From the NCBI RefSeq assembly GCF_026283955.1, contig NZ_JAPDPE010000027.1:1-44138 (forward strand): a stretch of 44,138 nucleotides of DNA, read 5' to 3'. The position numbers and the translations under genes were made by a program. The first letter of the stretch is position 1; every line of letters starts with the position of its first letter. The notes beneath the pieces were generated by a model that saw nothing but the letters and a program-made list of their open reading frames with translations, did no database searches and was not told the origin of the DNA. This DNA comes from Dyella silvatica (GTDB taxonomy: Bacteria > Pseudomonadota > Gammaproteobacteria > Xanthomonadales > Rhodanobacteraceae). Shown here piece by piece: positions 8,268 to 16,948 of the stretch.

Positions 8268-9898
8268 GACGATGCCCCATTATAAAATGGTATAACCTGA
8301 CAAATAAAAGCCAGAAGCTCTGAGCAGGCCAATATAACAACCGAAATGTTAATAAGCATTGACGGCACACGCATTTTAATGAGTGCAATCGAAGCAGAAA
8401 GAAGCACCAAGGGAATGACCGGATATAGATACCTACCTTGCGTTGCGCGAACCTCTCCAAGAATGATATAGGTGTGATAAACATGGATCAAAAGAATGGA
8501 TCCGAATACCATAAATATTATAAATCCATAAATAAATAACTTATCTCGCCCATCATTTATTAAAAGGACAAGGGGGAGTGACATAAAACCAAGAAAAATA
8601 GACGCCGACACAATGGCCGTAGTTAATATCCCACCTGCATTTAAATTGAAAAATAAAACAACTACAGACGTCGATAGAATAATAGTCAGCAAAAGCAGTA
8701 AGCGCTTACACAAAGAGACAATAGCCCAACTGCCAAGCCACGCCATTAAGTTGATTTTCTCCAAATTAATATCATCAAGCCTAAAGGCCTTTAAATAAAG
8801 ATCGAACATCTTCCAAATACAAATACACGATGCAATCAAGACCACCAATGAAAATGCCACCAATGGAAATCCCGCCAGTGTATACATATGCATCGTAAAA
8901 TGACGTGGCGCGGCATCTCCTTCCATTAGCAAGCTGCCGGAACCCGGAGTAACATCTAAAAACATGCCATAGAACCTACTGCTAAAATCATCAAATACAT
9001 TATTCAAGTGGATATAATCTGCAAGACTTTTATTAAGTGGAATCGGTAGCACCGCTCTGTCCGTTTCTGATGTGTACAAAAATTTGCCGAATATCACAGC
9101 ATTACGAATCATCCACATAAGCGGCACGAAAAAAGCCGTCATCGATATGCCCACAGCATGTTTCAGCCAGACTCTCTTAGGCAATGATAATTCAAGTAGA
9201 AGTATGGCAACCATTGGCACTGATAATGCCAGCGGCGTCATCACCTTCACCCCCGCAGCAAGTGAAAGCCATAATGCACACCAATAAGCGCACCTAATTT
9301 CACGATCCATGATATAGCGCGTAAAGTAATTTATAGCTATCGCGCAGAATAGAAACAAGGTTACATCGTGACTTGTCCCTGATGACAAGTTAGTCACCAT
9401 CGGAATGAAACCAATTGAGGCGGCAACGGCAGCTGCCTTTGTTGCATCCAAGCCAATAACACTAAGAGTATTGAATAGAACCAATAATAATAGCGCGCCA
9501 GAAAGAGCTGAAATAATACGCGGGATACGCCATAAAATATCATTATCATTAGTAACTAGTTCACCGATCTTCAATGGCCATGAAGCTATCACATAATATA
9601 TTGGTGGATGCTGAGAAATCCAATTCCTAGCTGGCTTCGCATTATTACTTTTCTCTAAGTAACCCATGACATCTTGTCCGATAACGCCACCCCTGCCCAA
9701 GACAGGAACTCCCTTTCCGTCTGCCAAATCCCTAGCATATGAATAATGACCAATTTCATCAGGCACTGCCCATAGAGGCGTTACATAAAAGGCTAGAAAT
9801 AAAGATTTCACTAGAAAAATAAGTGATAAAAAGAGCATTGGAACCGGATAATTTCTAATATATTTTTCATTTATCATACATATCCAATTAAAGTTCAT
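8264..9898 (-). CDS. GT-C/DUF2142-like polytopic membrane protein, probable glycosyltransferase
   Basis: A 544-residue protein with about eleven to twelve hydrophobic segments. The loop after the first segment carries PLWAVPDEIGHYSYARDLADG. An acidic DE pair in the first periplasmic loop is the hallmark of GT-C transferases (PMT/ArnT-like and DUF2142 proteins), which use polyprenyl-phosphate sugars on the periplasmic side. Further GT-C-like features are SQHPPIYYVI in the first long loop and GEVRATQGRYLYPVIP before the last segments. It may add a side sugar to O-antigen or lipid A; acceptor and donor are unknown. The first ATG lacks a good ribosome site. M8 (MINEKYIRN, start at 9877) has GGA upstream and may be the true start. 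It is coupled by a four-base overlap to the small membrane protein downstream. Confidence 0.75.
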   Translation of the reverse strand: MNFNWICMINEKYIRNYPVPMLFLSLIFLVKSLFLAFYVTPLWAVPDEIGHYSYARDLADGKGVPVLGRGGVIGQDVMGYLEKSNNAKPARNWISQHPPIYYVIASWPLKIGELVTNDNDILWRIPRIISALSGALLLLVLFNTLSVIGLDATKAAAVAASIGFIPMVTNLSSGTSHDVTLFLFCAIAINYFTRYIMDREIRCAYWCALWLSLAAGVKVMTPLALSVPMVAILLLELSLPKRVWLKHAVGISMTAFFVPLMWMIRNAVIFGKFLYTSETDRAVLPIPLNKSLADYIHLNNVFDDFSSRFYGMFLDVTPGSGSLLMEGDAAPRHFTMHMYTLAGFPLVAFSLVVLIASCICIWKMFDLYLKAFRLDDINLEKINLMAWLGSWAIVSLCKRLLLLLTIILSTSVVVLFFNLNAGGILTTAIVSASIFLGFMSLPLVLLINDGRDKLFIYGFIIFMVFGSILLIHVYHTYIILGEVRATQGRYLYPVIPLVLLSASIALIKMRVPSMLINISVVILACSELLAFICQVIPFYNGASS

Positions 9899-10589
9899 GT
9901 GCGGATCAAAACCAACTTATCAAAGTTGTGATGTATTAATGACAAATCTCACACATCTTTTATCAACGTGGCCTCAAAGATAGCACCATCGGATCGAACT
10001 TTTACCCCTTCTAAAATTACCTGTCGAAGTCACTCTCTGAAGAAAGGCTCTCGTACAATGCCGTCCCTCAATGAGGAGCGGATCCGACAATCTGCCCGCA
10101 CTCAAAATTGCATATTTGGGCAAAGGCCTCACTCTCATATGAGATCTTTAATCGCCGATTTTTGACATGGATGATTGGCCAACTCCAAATCATGTCTGAT
10201 GTGAGATAAATTGCTCTATTACATAGCGAGCAAGAAGCCCCTCAAGATCATACGATCCGGTCAACGAGGTACGCCAGTAAGACCCCTTGCTTCATCACAA
10301 ATCAAATACAAACCTCAACCTTACGAATGCTACGTATGCGCCTCCATTTTTAACGCAAGATGGAGAACTGTACATTTCGAGGCCTCCAAGCATTACGCGA
10401 CCGTGTATAGCTCATCATGGGCTGCCCAGATGCTGCTAGTGCCGCGATGCAAAATCATATCGGAGTCAAAGTCGTCCTCAACCTTTATCTAGACACACCT
10501 CATACGATATGAGCCCCGACAATTTTCGATAGCAGATCTCACCTACCGCGACTGTGATAGCATGCAGCTATTAAAGATGGAGCCTAAGA
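9899..10589. other. AT-rich gap with decayed minus-strand frames
   Basis: No intact gene is visible. On the minus strand a frame ending at 9949 reads DGIVREPFFRE, a TGA stop at 10030-10032, then LRQVILEGVKVRSDGAIFEA. Both halves look protein-like and share one frame, as expected of a pseudogene with a nonsense mutation. Further upstream another minus-strand fragment, stop at 10393-10395, contains EDDFDSDMILHRGTSSIW and AAHDELYTVA. Plus-strand open frames at 9968-10165 and 10211-10492 lack ribosome sites and look like shadows. Promoters for the GT-C gene (minus) and the methyltransferase (plus) must also lie here but I cannot place them. Confidence 0.4.
9949..10101 (-). pseudogene. Possible gene remnant of unknown family
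   Basis: One minus-strand frame contains two protein-like stretches, RIRSSLRDGIVREPFFRE and LRQVILEGVKVRSDGAIF, separated by a single TGA at 10030-10032 and ending in TGA at 9949-9951. An upstream stop lies at 10102-10104. There is no start codon context. The family is not recognised; the residue pattern alone supports a coding past. Confidence 0.3.
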
Positions 10590-11666
10590 ATGGAACGGCG
10601 ACAGAAATTAATCACCGGACTCAATTTCAAGTCTGATGTAATAGCTGAGATCGGAGCTCTATGCAGCCCCCTTGTAACCAAGGCTGAGGCGGATGTACGT
10701 TTCATTGATTATGCGAGCGCCGAAGTGCTTAGAAAGCATTATTCAGGCAATCCCGGCGTTGACCCCGACCGCATTGTGGAAACAGATGCTATCTGGGGAG
10801 AGCAAACACTTTTTGATGCTCTTGGGCAGCGGGTCGATTTTATTCTTGCATCCCACGTCATTGAGCATGTTCCAGATCTTGTGACTTGGCTGAATGAGCT
10901 TCACTCGGCATTAAATGATGATGGGCAGGTAAGACTTGCAATTCCTGATAAGCGATTCACTTTTGATTTTTTACGTCGCGAATCTGAATTAAGTGACGTA
11001 CTAGCCGCCTATATTGCATCTGCTCGTATACCCCAGCCTCAAGCTATTCTTGATTATTTATTGAATGCGACCCATGTTGATCATATAGCTGCATGGCGCG
11101 GCGAGGTGAGTAAATCAACACTTCAACGCCCGGATTCGTTTGCATCTGCTATGCAGAAGGCTGGCGAGGCGATTAAGGATGGAACCTATCATGATGCGCA
11201 CTGCTGGGTATTCACTCCGGAGTCATTTGCAACTTTGCTTGAGCAGCTATCCATGCATGGTCTAATTAAATTTTCTTGTGATAATTTTTACGACACTGAA
11301 CCAGATAATATTGAATTCTTTGTTTCACTACGTACGTCCAATGATGTCAGTGAAATGGCTGAAAGCTGGAGGCAGATGGCAAAAAGTGTTCGCCATAGCA
11401 GCCCATCCTCCATTGCCTCTCTTGAACGTGAGTTAATGAGCGCCATTGCGGACGCGAAGAAAAACGATCCTCGACCTGGTCCGGAGGAAGATTCACTAGA
11501 TGAGCATCAAAATTTCTCTCTAATAGAAGCTGAATTACAGAGAACCCGTGAATCACTTGAGCGCGCTGTTAGAGAAATCCGCTTACTAAAGAAATCGAAC
11601 TCATGGCGGCTAACACAACCATTACGTTCAATGGCCGGCGTGTTTCGTCAGTTAAAGAATAATTGA
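10590..11666 (+). CDS. SAM-dependent methyltransferase, O-antigen cluster (copy 1)
   Basis: A 358-residue class I methyltransferase. The SAM site is an atypical motif I, AEIGALCSPLV (about 19-29), with the acidic FIDYA at 38-42. ASHVIEHVPDL (87-97) and LAIPDKRFTFDFLR (116-129) are the post-motif elements found in methyltransferases of surface-polysaccharide loci. A charged coiled-coil-like stretch near 300-335 leads to SNSWRLTQPLR, a tail motif shared with many polysaccharide enzymes. It is closely related to the minus-strand gene at 12376-13398, sharing AIWGE, the ASHV-EHVPDL block and CWVFTP. GGAGCC lies upstream of the ATG. It is the only plus-strand gene of the block between etfA and metB. 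The likely role is methylation of an O-antigen sugar or chain end; the exact target is unknown. Confidence 0.8.
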   Translation: MERRQKLITGLNFKSDVIAEIGALCSPLVTKAEADVRFIDYASAEVLRKHYSGNPGVDPDRIVETDAIWGEQTLFDALGQRVDFILASHVIEHVPDLVTWLNELHSALNDDGQVRLAIPDKRFTFDFLRRESELSDVLAAYIASARIPQPQAILDYLLNATHVDHIAAWRGEVSKSTLQRPDSFASAMQKAGEAIKDGTYHDAHCWVFTPESFATLLEQLSMHGLIKFSCDNFYDTEPDNIEFFVSLRTSNDVSEMAESWRQMAKSVRHSSPSSIASLERELMSAIADAKKNDPRPGPEEDSLDEHQNFSLIEAELQRTRESLERAVREIRLLKKSNSWRLTQPLRSMAGVFRQLKNN

Positions 11667-12375
11667 CTTTAACACCTTACCGGAAGCGATAAGACAGCTT
11701 CCCGCCTTCGTCTGTTTTCAAAGCAAGTTGATCGCCAACGTGTAATGTCCTAGACGGGGTACTACAGGCTCGGGAGATATCGCCCTCAGCAGCTCGGCGT
11801 TATGTAACGGTCGACCGCTCAGGAGTGGGCCAGGGTGTCACTGTAGCGAGCTCCGCAGCACCCACCCTGTGTAGAGTCAGTGATAATTTGCATTATTCGT
11901 TTATCGTCGCTAGGGACGTTCTATACATATAGTTGACCGATCGCCTGCCGTGCCCTGCAAGCGGAATCACTATGCTAGGTAGCCGCTAGAGGAGGACGCT
12001 CTGAGCTCTGGCTTATAGCCATTACACCGGACAGTAAACAACGGCGGAAAGCGACAATTCGTGCGACAGCGCGCGGCCAATTGCAGGAAAGCTCCCCACC
12101 AGTGCGATCATTGGTCGTCGAACGCTCGCTCGCCTAGCTCGGGGAAGTGCTGGCCGCTGTGGAAAAATGGGAAACATAAGCTCAAGCCAGCTTGACCTTG
12201 CTCGCCTCGCTGTTTAGAAAATCTTGCGCGGGCTCCAAGCCCCTTGTCGAAACAGCAGCAGATCAATATTCAACGCCATTACACGTGCAGTAGAAAAACT
12301 GCGAGCCTAGCGGAAACACAACTCAAGTGAACGTTTTTCCGCATCGTGTTTGGAACGCCGGAATCTAAGATTAAT
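11667..12375. other. Gap of about 700 bases between paralogous methyltransferases
   Basis: No complete gene is visible. Base composition is more balanced than in the flanking AT-rich genes, suggesting a different origin. On the minus strand a 40-codon fragment ending in TAA at 11677-11679 contains GDISRACSTPSRTLHVGDQL and then KTDEGGKLSYRFR, which looks like a true protein C-terminus, but an in-frame stop precedes it. A small hairpin GGAAGC/GCTTCC at 11682-11702 could be a weak terminator for the plus-strand methyltransferase. I cannot assign any insertion sequence with terminal repeats. Confidence 0.35.
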
Positions 12376-13398
12376 TCACGCAGAGAAGAAGCGCCTGATC
12401 GCACGTAATGGTGCTGTCAGCTTCCACGATGAAGAGTGCTTAATCAAATCCAACTCCGAATTTAATTTATCTAAACGTGAAGACATGATCTTTAAAGACG
12501 AGCTGTCTGCACCGGACTCGAATGTACACGCCCTCTCACTTTCGTCACCAGAGTTGGCAAGAGCCTTCTCGTCGTCAACTAAATTGCCATCAACAGCGTC
12601 AATCATCGACTGCCACGAACTTATAACTTTATTGACGTCAGACACATACTTCATGCTTACGATGAATTCAATCTCATAATGCTCTGTATCAGAGAATCTT
12701 TCACATGCCAAGCTGTTTAGACCCAACTTAGTCATTTCAATGAACAACATCGCAAACGATCTAGGTGTAAAAACCCAACAATGAACATCGTGATAATTTT
12801 TATTTGTGACAGCATCTGTCGCAACATTTATCGCGTCATGCAAAGAAAAATCACGAGATAACTTGTCCGGGTCAATCAAGCCATCCCAGGAAGAAATATT
12901 ATCAACGGTAACCTTATTAATCATGAAATCGATAATAGCGTGCGGCTGCGGAATTCGTGCACGCATAAAATTAGCAGCCACTACTTCGCTTAACTTTGTC
13001 TCTTGACGAAGATAATCAAATGTAAATCTCTTATCAGGAACAACAAGCCTGATCTGCCCATTATTATTCAGAATCGACTGAAGTTCTTGAAGCCATGAAA
13101 TGAGGTCAGGAACATGCTCTACCACATGGGAGGCGATAACATAGTCAACCTTTCGCTCTGAACCAATGGCCTCAGCTAAAGTCTTCTCACCCCAAATTGC
13201 GTCAACATGAACAATGTTTTCAACATCTACATGCGAGTCTTCCGCATACCTCTTCTTCAAGGTGTCAGTATCCGCATAATCGACATATATGACTTCGCCA
13301 TCTCCACGAGAGACTATTGGGCTACAAAGTGCGCCAATTTCCACACCAAGCAAGCTCCTGACATCAAGACCCGCTAGTATCTTGTCCCTGCGCGACAT
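12376..13398 (-). CDS. SAM-dependent methyltransferase, O-antigen cluster (copy 2)
   Basis: A 340-residue paralogue of the plus-strand methyltransferase at 10590. Shared blocks are VEIGALCSPIV, DAIWGEKTL, ASHVVEHVPDL, VPDKRFTFDYLR, RARIPQP and HCWVFTP, and both end in a charged helix followed by an SxSWxLTxPLR tail (here SSSWKLTAPLR). The frame opens at an ATG ending at 13410, but the second ATG (13398) is preferred: it has GAGAA seven bases upstream and makes the N-terminus MSRRDKILAGL align with MERRQKLITGL of the other copy. It is the last gene of the long minus-strand run from metB. It probably methylates O-antigen sugar, possibly at the chain end. The presence of two diverged copies in opposite orientation is unusual. 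Confidence 0.8.
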   Translation of the reverse strand: MSRRDKILAGLDVRSLLGVEIGALCSPIVSRGDGEVIYVDYADTDTLKKRYAEDSHVDVENIVHVDAIWGEKTLAEAIGSERKVDYVIASHVVEHVPDLISWLQELQSILNNNGQIRLVVPDKRFTFDYLRQETKLSEVVAANFMRARIPQPHAIIDFMINKVTVDNISSWDGLIDPDKLSRDFSLHDAINVATDAVTNKNYHDVHCWVFTPRSFAMLFIEMTKLGLNSLACERFSDTEHYEIEFIVSMKYVSDVNKVISSWQSMIDAVDGNLVDDEKALANSGDESERACTFESGADSSSLKIMSSRLDKLNSELDLIKHSSSWKLTAPLRAIRRFFSA

Positions 13399-13408
13399 AA
13401 CTATTCTC

Positions 13409-13426
13409 ATTTAAATTAATTTAAAT
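13409..13426. repeat. 18-bp perfect AT palindrome before a methyltransferase gene
   Basis: ATTTAAATTAATTTAAAT is its own reverse complement and sits just upstream of the Shine-Dalgarno of the 12376-13398 gene. It could be a protein-binding site, or chance in AT-rich sequence. Confidence 0.4.
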
Positions 13427-13463
13427 TCTATCGATTACCACACAAGAAACTATCCCAAGTAGA

Positions 13464-14648
13464 TCAGTCTTCTCCTCTGACATCACCGAATAAGACGTGC
13501 TTGATCTGCTCTAATTGACCCGCCCAACTGTATTGCAGTGAAACATCCCGCCGAGCCTTTACAACCATGTCGCGATATCTACCATCGCTTAATGAAGTAA
13601 TAGCATCACCTAAACGTGCCGCCCATTCTGTACTTCGCGCTAGATATCCATTTGACTCGTTAGCGATAGCATTAGCATATGTGTACGTAGGCGTTGCAAT
13701 AGTAAGTGAACCAACCACTGCAGATTCAAAATATTTAAGCTCAGACTTGCAATTAGTGAAACCGTTATCAAGCAAGGGAACAATGTTAATTTCTACCAAT
13801 GACATGATTCGTTGCAAATTAATAAAATCGTGCAACGGAAGCGAAGTAACGCGGTCTGAAAATTCTGCCAGACCACCTCTTAGTTCCAAAAAACCGACAA
13901 CTAGAAGGCGTACCTCAGGGAACTTTTTCATCACACTAGCTATCGCTTCAGATGCGATAGCGAAATCATGGTTATGTGTGGGTGTCCCACTAAAGTAACC
14001 GATATGAATTTCATTATTTCTGGCAAAATTGCTTGCCTCTTTTTGATGAAAAATAGCGTCCGATATTTCAAATTGCTCTTTATTAATAAAATTTGGGATA
14101 ACATCGGCTTGCAATCCCGAAAATTCAGTTATGCGATCCCCAAGAAATTTATTGGTCGTGATTGCGCCATCGCATAATTTCAACGTCGCGCCAATTCTAC
14201 TTATATAAGCGAACCAATGATCCCACACCCCTGGATGATTTAAATCCTGATCCAATGTTTTCAATACGAGATGCACATAGTCGGTATTAAATACCAAATC
14301 GTCCACATCAAATAGTACGCGCTTTCCTTGGGCTCGAGCACGCGTAATCATTTCATTGAGATGATCATCGTAACGCGTTCGGCAAATAACAATTACATCC
14401 GCATTGTCAACAATCTTGCGATAATGTTCTGCATCAGCATTGCAAAAATATGCGGCACCAATCTGGTCACCCAGATTGCTAAGTACCTGGATCATGTTGT
14501 AAACACGATAACGAAATGTGCTCGTATCCGGCTTCTCATAGAAGTACGCAACATGACGCTTACCAGCGCATAAGTCGCGGAATCGTGCCTGGAAGCTACT
14601 AGTCCAAGGGTCGCTGTACTTACGTGTAGATTCGTGGATATAAAACAT
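13464..14648 (-). CDS. GT4-like glycosyltransferase
   Basis: A 394-residue GT-B fold enzyme. The N-terminal domain has YFYEKPDTSTFRYRVYNM, a pattern common in GT4-type enzymes of O-antigen clusters, then VDNADVIVICRTRYDD and VLFDVDDLVFNTDYV. The C-terminal domain has IHIGYFSGTPTHNHDF, VRLLVVGFLELRG, and the donor-site region NIVPLLDNGFTNCKSELKYF followed by SAVVGSLTIATPT. It starts five bases after the WsaF-like gene stop, so it is cotranscribed and probably acts on the same chain in the cytoplasm. Sugar specificity is not readable. AT-rich codon use matches the surrounding block. Confidence 0.82.
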   Translation of the reverse strand: MFYIHESTRKYSDPWTSSFQARFRDLCAGKRHVAYFYEKPDTSTFRYRVYNMIQVLSNLGDQIGAAYFCNADAEHYRKIVDNADVIVICRTRYDDHLNEMITRARAQGKRVLFDVDDLVFNTDYVHLVLKTLDQDLNHPGVWDHWFAYISRIGATLKLCDGAITTNKFLGDRITEFSGLQADVIPNFINKEQFEISDAIFHQKEASNFARNNEIHIGYFSGTPTHNHDFAIASEAIASVMKKFPEVRLLVVGFLELRGGLAEFSDRVTSLPLHDFINLQRIMSLVEINIVPLLDNGFTNCKSELKYFESAVVGSLTIATPTYTYANAIANESNGYLARSTEWAARLGDAITSLSDGRYRDMVVKARRDVSLQYSWAGQLEQIKHVLFGDVRGED

Positions 14649-14653
14649 AATTT

Positions 14654-15976
14654 TTAACCCAAAAAGTCAACTGCCGCCGCCAGACTCTCGCTCCATGAGC
14701 GGGCCATTCGATTCTCTGCGTAACGTTTTGTTCGCAACCCAGCATCTGAAACTCTGGCAACACCCATTTGAAGCCCCTCTACAAGTTCGTTTACGTCAAG
14801 ATCTGAAAGCAGAATATTCTCTGAGTACATTGACAAATCTTGTTTTAGACCAAACTTGTTAGTCAGGACTATCGCACCTGAGGCAGCTAAATCGAGCGGC
14901 GGATAACTTGGATGTGGGGTTGCCATCAGACAGAAACCCAAATCTATATCACGTATAAATTTCCCGTATTCACTCCATTCCATAGTAGGAATTATTTCCG
15001 GCTCCAACGTCCCTGCCAAGATCACTTTTGGGACATCCTTACCCACTAGGATAATCTCCCACTCGTCCGGATTTATTATATTTTTCGCAACAGCCTTATC
15101 GAGAACTTCAATCCCTCGATAGAACAAATTCCTATAATTGTTTGGCCTCGCATAGAAGAAGAGCCGATACTTCGGCCTTTCAGCATAGCCAGCGTTCTTG
15201 AAGTAAATTGAAGAAGGAAATGCCGGCTCAAACCAACGCGCATTCTTCTCTAAATGAGTCAGGCCTGTTGCCACCAGGTGATCGAATAGCAGTTCGGTAT
15301 TAATCATGAAGCGAATATCTTTTCGCATCATGACCTCATTACAACGAAGCCATTCGTCCCCATGAGGATAAAACATGCGCTCATCCTCCTGGAGTAAATA
15401 ATCAACTTTGTGCGGAGAAATACTTCCCAAAACAGATAGAGTTGTCCACCATGATGTCGTGAGAAATCTGTCCCCATCACAAATATCAAGCTGTGCGCTT
15501 TGGTCATTTACATCGACGAATGCAAACTCCACATTGCCCTTGAACTGAATGCCGCCGCACTCAAGCACTTGCGAGAATCCATTCGCAGCGGCTGCTTGTG
15601 TCCGCGTGACAATGCGTAGAACTGCGCCACGCTTATTTGCCAGCACAGCGGCCATTAATATCGCAGTGCCGACGCCACCAAATAGGCTCCCCTCGTTAAT
15701 ACTATCAGTAACTAAGTTAAGGCGAATTTTGGGCCCTGGGGCGGTATATACAGGCAACGGGCGAATCGCCGGAAAGCGGCTATCAATTAGATCGCTCGTG
15801 AACTTTGCGCCTCCATCGCCAGCACCAATGTATTGCTGTACCCGGGCAGGGAGCCAATTAACTTCAGTCGCAGACTTGAGAGGTTTGGCCCGAACCAGAA
15901 CTTCGACGCCACGGACAATTAAAGCCCTTATGCCGTGCTCGCGCCTGTACCAACGAATTTTTTCAATTAGCCGCAT
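14654..15976 (-). CDS. WsaF-family rhamnosyltransferase-like glycosyltransferase
   Basis: A 440-residue protein matching the pattern of the WsaF family (a GT4 rhamnosyltransferase first studied in S-layer glycan assembly). Visible marks are IRLNLVTDSINEGSLFGGVG, the DYLLQEDERMFYPHGDEW motif, RLFFYARPNNYRNLFYRG, and the donor-side GFCLMATPHPSYPPLDLAAS followed by NKFGLKQDLS. The N-terminal 80 residues are a helical, basic extension. In the presence of rmlBACD the donor is probably dTDP-L-rhamnose. It follows the 16062-16937 methyltransferase by about 85 bases on the same strand. Family confidence is good; the acceptor is unknown. Confidence 0.83.
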   Translation of the reverse strand: MRLIEKIRWYRREHGIRALIVRGVEVLVRAKPLKSATEVNWLPARVQQYIGAGDGGAKFTSDLIDSRFPAIRPLPVYTAPGPKIRLNLVTDSINEGSLFGGVGTAILMAAVLANKRGAVLRIVTRTQAAAANGFSQVLECGGIQFKGNVEFAFVDVNDQSAQLDICDGDRFLTTSWWTTLSVLGSISPHKVDYLLQEDERMFYPHGDEWLRCNEVMMRKDIRFMINTELLFDHLVATGLTHLEKNARWFEPAFPSSIYFKNAGYAERPKYRLFFYARPNNYRNLFYRGIEVLDKAVAKNIINPDEWEIILVGKDVPKVILAGTLEPEIIPTMEWSEYGKFIRDIDLGFCLMATPHPSYPPLDLAASGAIVLTNKFGLKQDLSMYSENILLSDLDVNELVEGLQMGVARVSDAGLRTKRYAENRMARSWSESLAAAVDFLG

Positions 15977-16061
15977 ATCTTTGCCTGAGTTATTTTATTC
16001 AAACTAATTTCTTTCATAAGCTAACAGCTCATTAGCTTCCTCTGGGACTAATTATGAATTT

Positions 16062-16937
16062 TCACAATTGTTCGTCCGATTCATTACCTGACCCAGATTT
16101 ATTTTCTAAATGAGAGGCTTCCAAATCGTTAATTTTTGCTTTCGATTCAGCTAAAGCAGCATCCTTCTCCACTACAGCCTGCTCTAGTTCAGATATGCGT
16201 TGACCGAATTTTCCAACCTCTTTCTTCCACCACTCGATGTCAGCTCTATAACTGATGCCGGTTCCAAGAGTTGAAAAAAGGCTATTTATCAAAGCACCCC
16301 GGCCGTTTTCTGCATCTATCGCCAGTGCCTGAACTGACTCAGGGGCCTCCTTACCCACGATGAGTACGCCTAGGCCATGTGAATGAACGAACTCAAAGGA
16401 AGGGTATACCTTCGATATCTCGGACCAGAACTCCCAGACACCAAAATTTCGTTCTCTTACATTTGTATCGTGGAACAGAACAATTCCCCGAACAGACATT
16501 TTAGATAACCATGTCTCGAAATCGTGCCTAACTGCTTCGTATGTATGCAAGCCATCAATATGAAGAAGATCAATTGATCCGTCTGCGAAATATTCGACTG
16601 CGTCATCAAACGTGGTTCGCATCAAGCTGGAGAAGCTGGAATAATGCAAATCGTGGTATCGACTAAGTGTCGTATAAACCTCTTCACCGTACTCTTCGCT
16701 GTGAACATCCCCTTTCCAGGTATCCACTGCAAATGACTTTGCCTCTACTCGATTCTCGAGAAGCGCCTGGCAAAATGCAAAATATGATGCCCCGTGGTGT
16801 GTTCCTAGTTCTACAAAAACCCTGGGCCTAAGCGCTTCAATGAGCCATGCCGCAAATGGAATATGCCCGGTCCAGGCGCTTATCGGAAGATTCCGCGGTT
16901 GTATAAACGCACTACTATTTAAGCTAAAGCTGGTCAT
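16062..16937 (-). CDS. Class I SAM-dependent methyltransferase (Methyltransf_24 type)
   Basis: A 291-residue enzyme. Motif I is FVELGTHHGASYF (about 41-53), an acidic residue ends motif II in AVDTWKGD (70-77), IDLLHIDGLHTYEAV spans about 122-136, and LFHDTNVRE lies near 154-162. This arrangement with IDG-H-Y and HD is typical of the Methyltransf_24 group found in polysaccharide loci. The last 55 residues form a charged, coiled-coil-like tail (RISELEQAVVEKDAALAESK), which may dock it to a partner. It is not closely related to the two paralogous methyltransferases nearby. It starts 11 bases after the acetyltransferase stop, so it is cotranscribed. Target sugar unknown. Confidence 0.8.
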   Translation of the reverse strand: MTSFSLNSSAFIQPRNLPISAWTGHIPFAAWLIEALRPRVFVELGTHHGASYFAFCQALLENRVEAKSFAVDTWKGDVHSEEYGEEVYTTLSRYHDLHYSSFSSLMRTTFDDAVEYFADGSIDLLHIDGLHTYEAVRHDFETWLSKMSVRGIVLFHDTNVRERNFGVWEFWSEISKVYPSFEFVHSHGLGVLIVGKEAPESVQALAIDAENGRGALINSLFSTLGTGISYRADIEWWKKEVGKFGQRISELEQAVVEKDAALAESKAKINDLEASHLENKSGSGNESDEQL

Positions 16938-16948
16938 GGGCTTGGTCT

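Noticed and set aside
12240-12372. Possible IS66-type transposase start (a KLRA-stop-RKHNSSERF pattern on the plus strand)
   Set aside because: The resemblance is only a few residues, contains a stop, and no terminal repeats or other transposase parts are visible.
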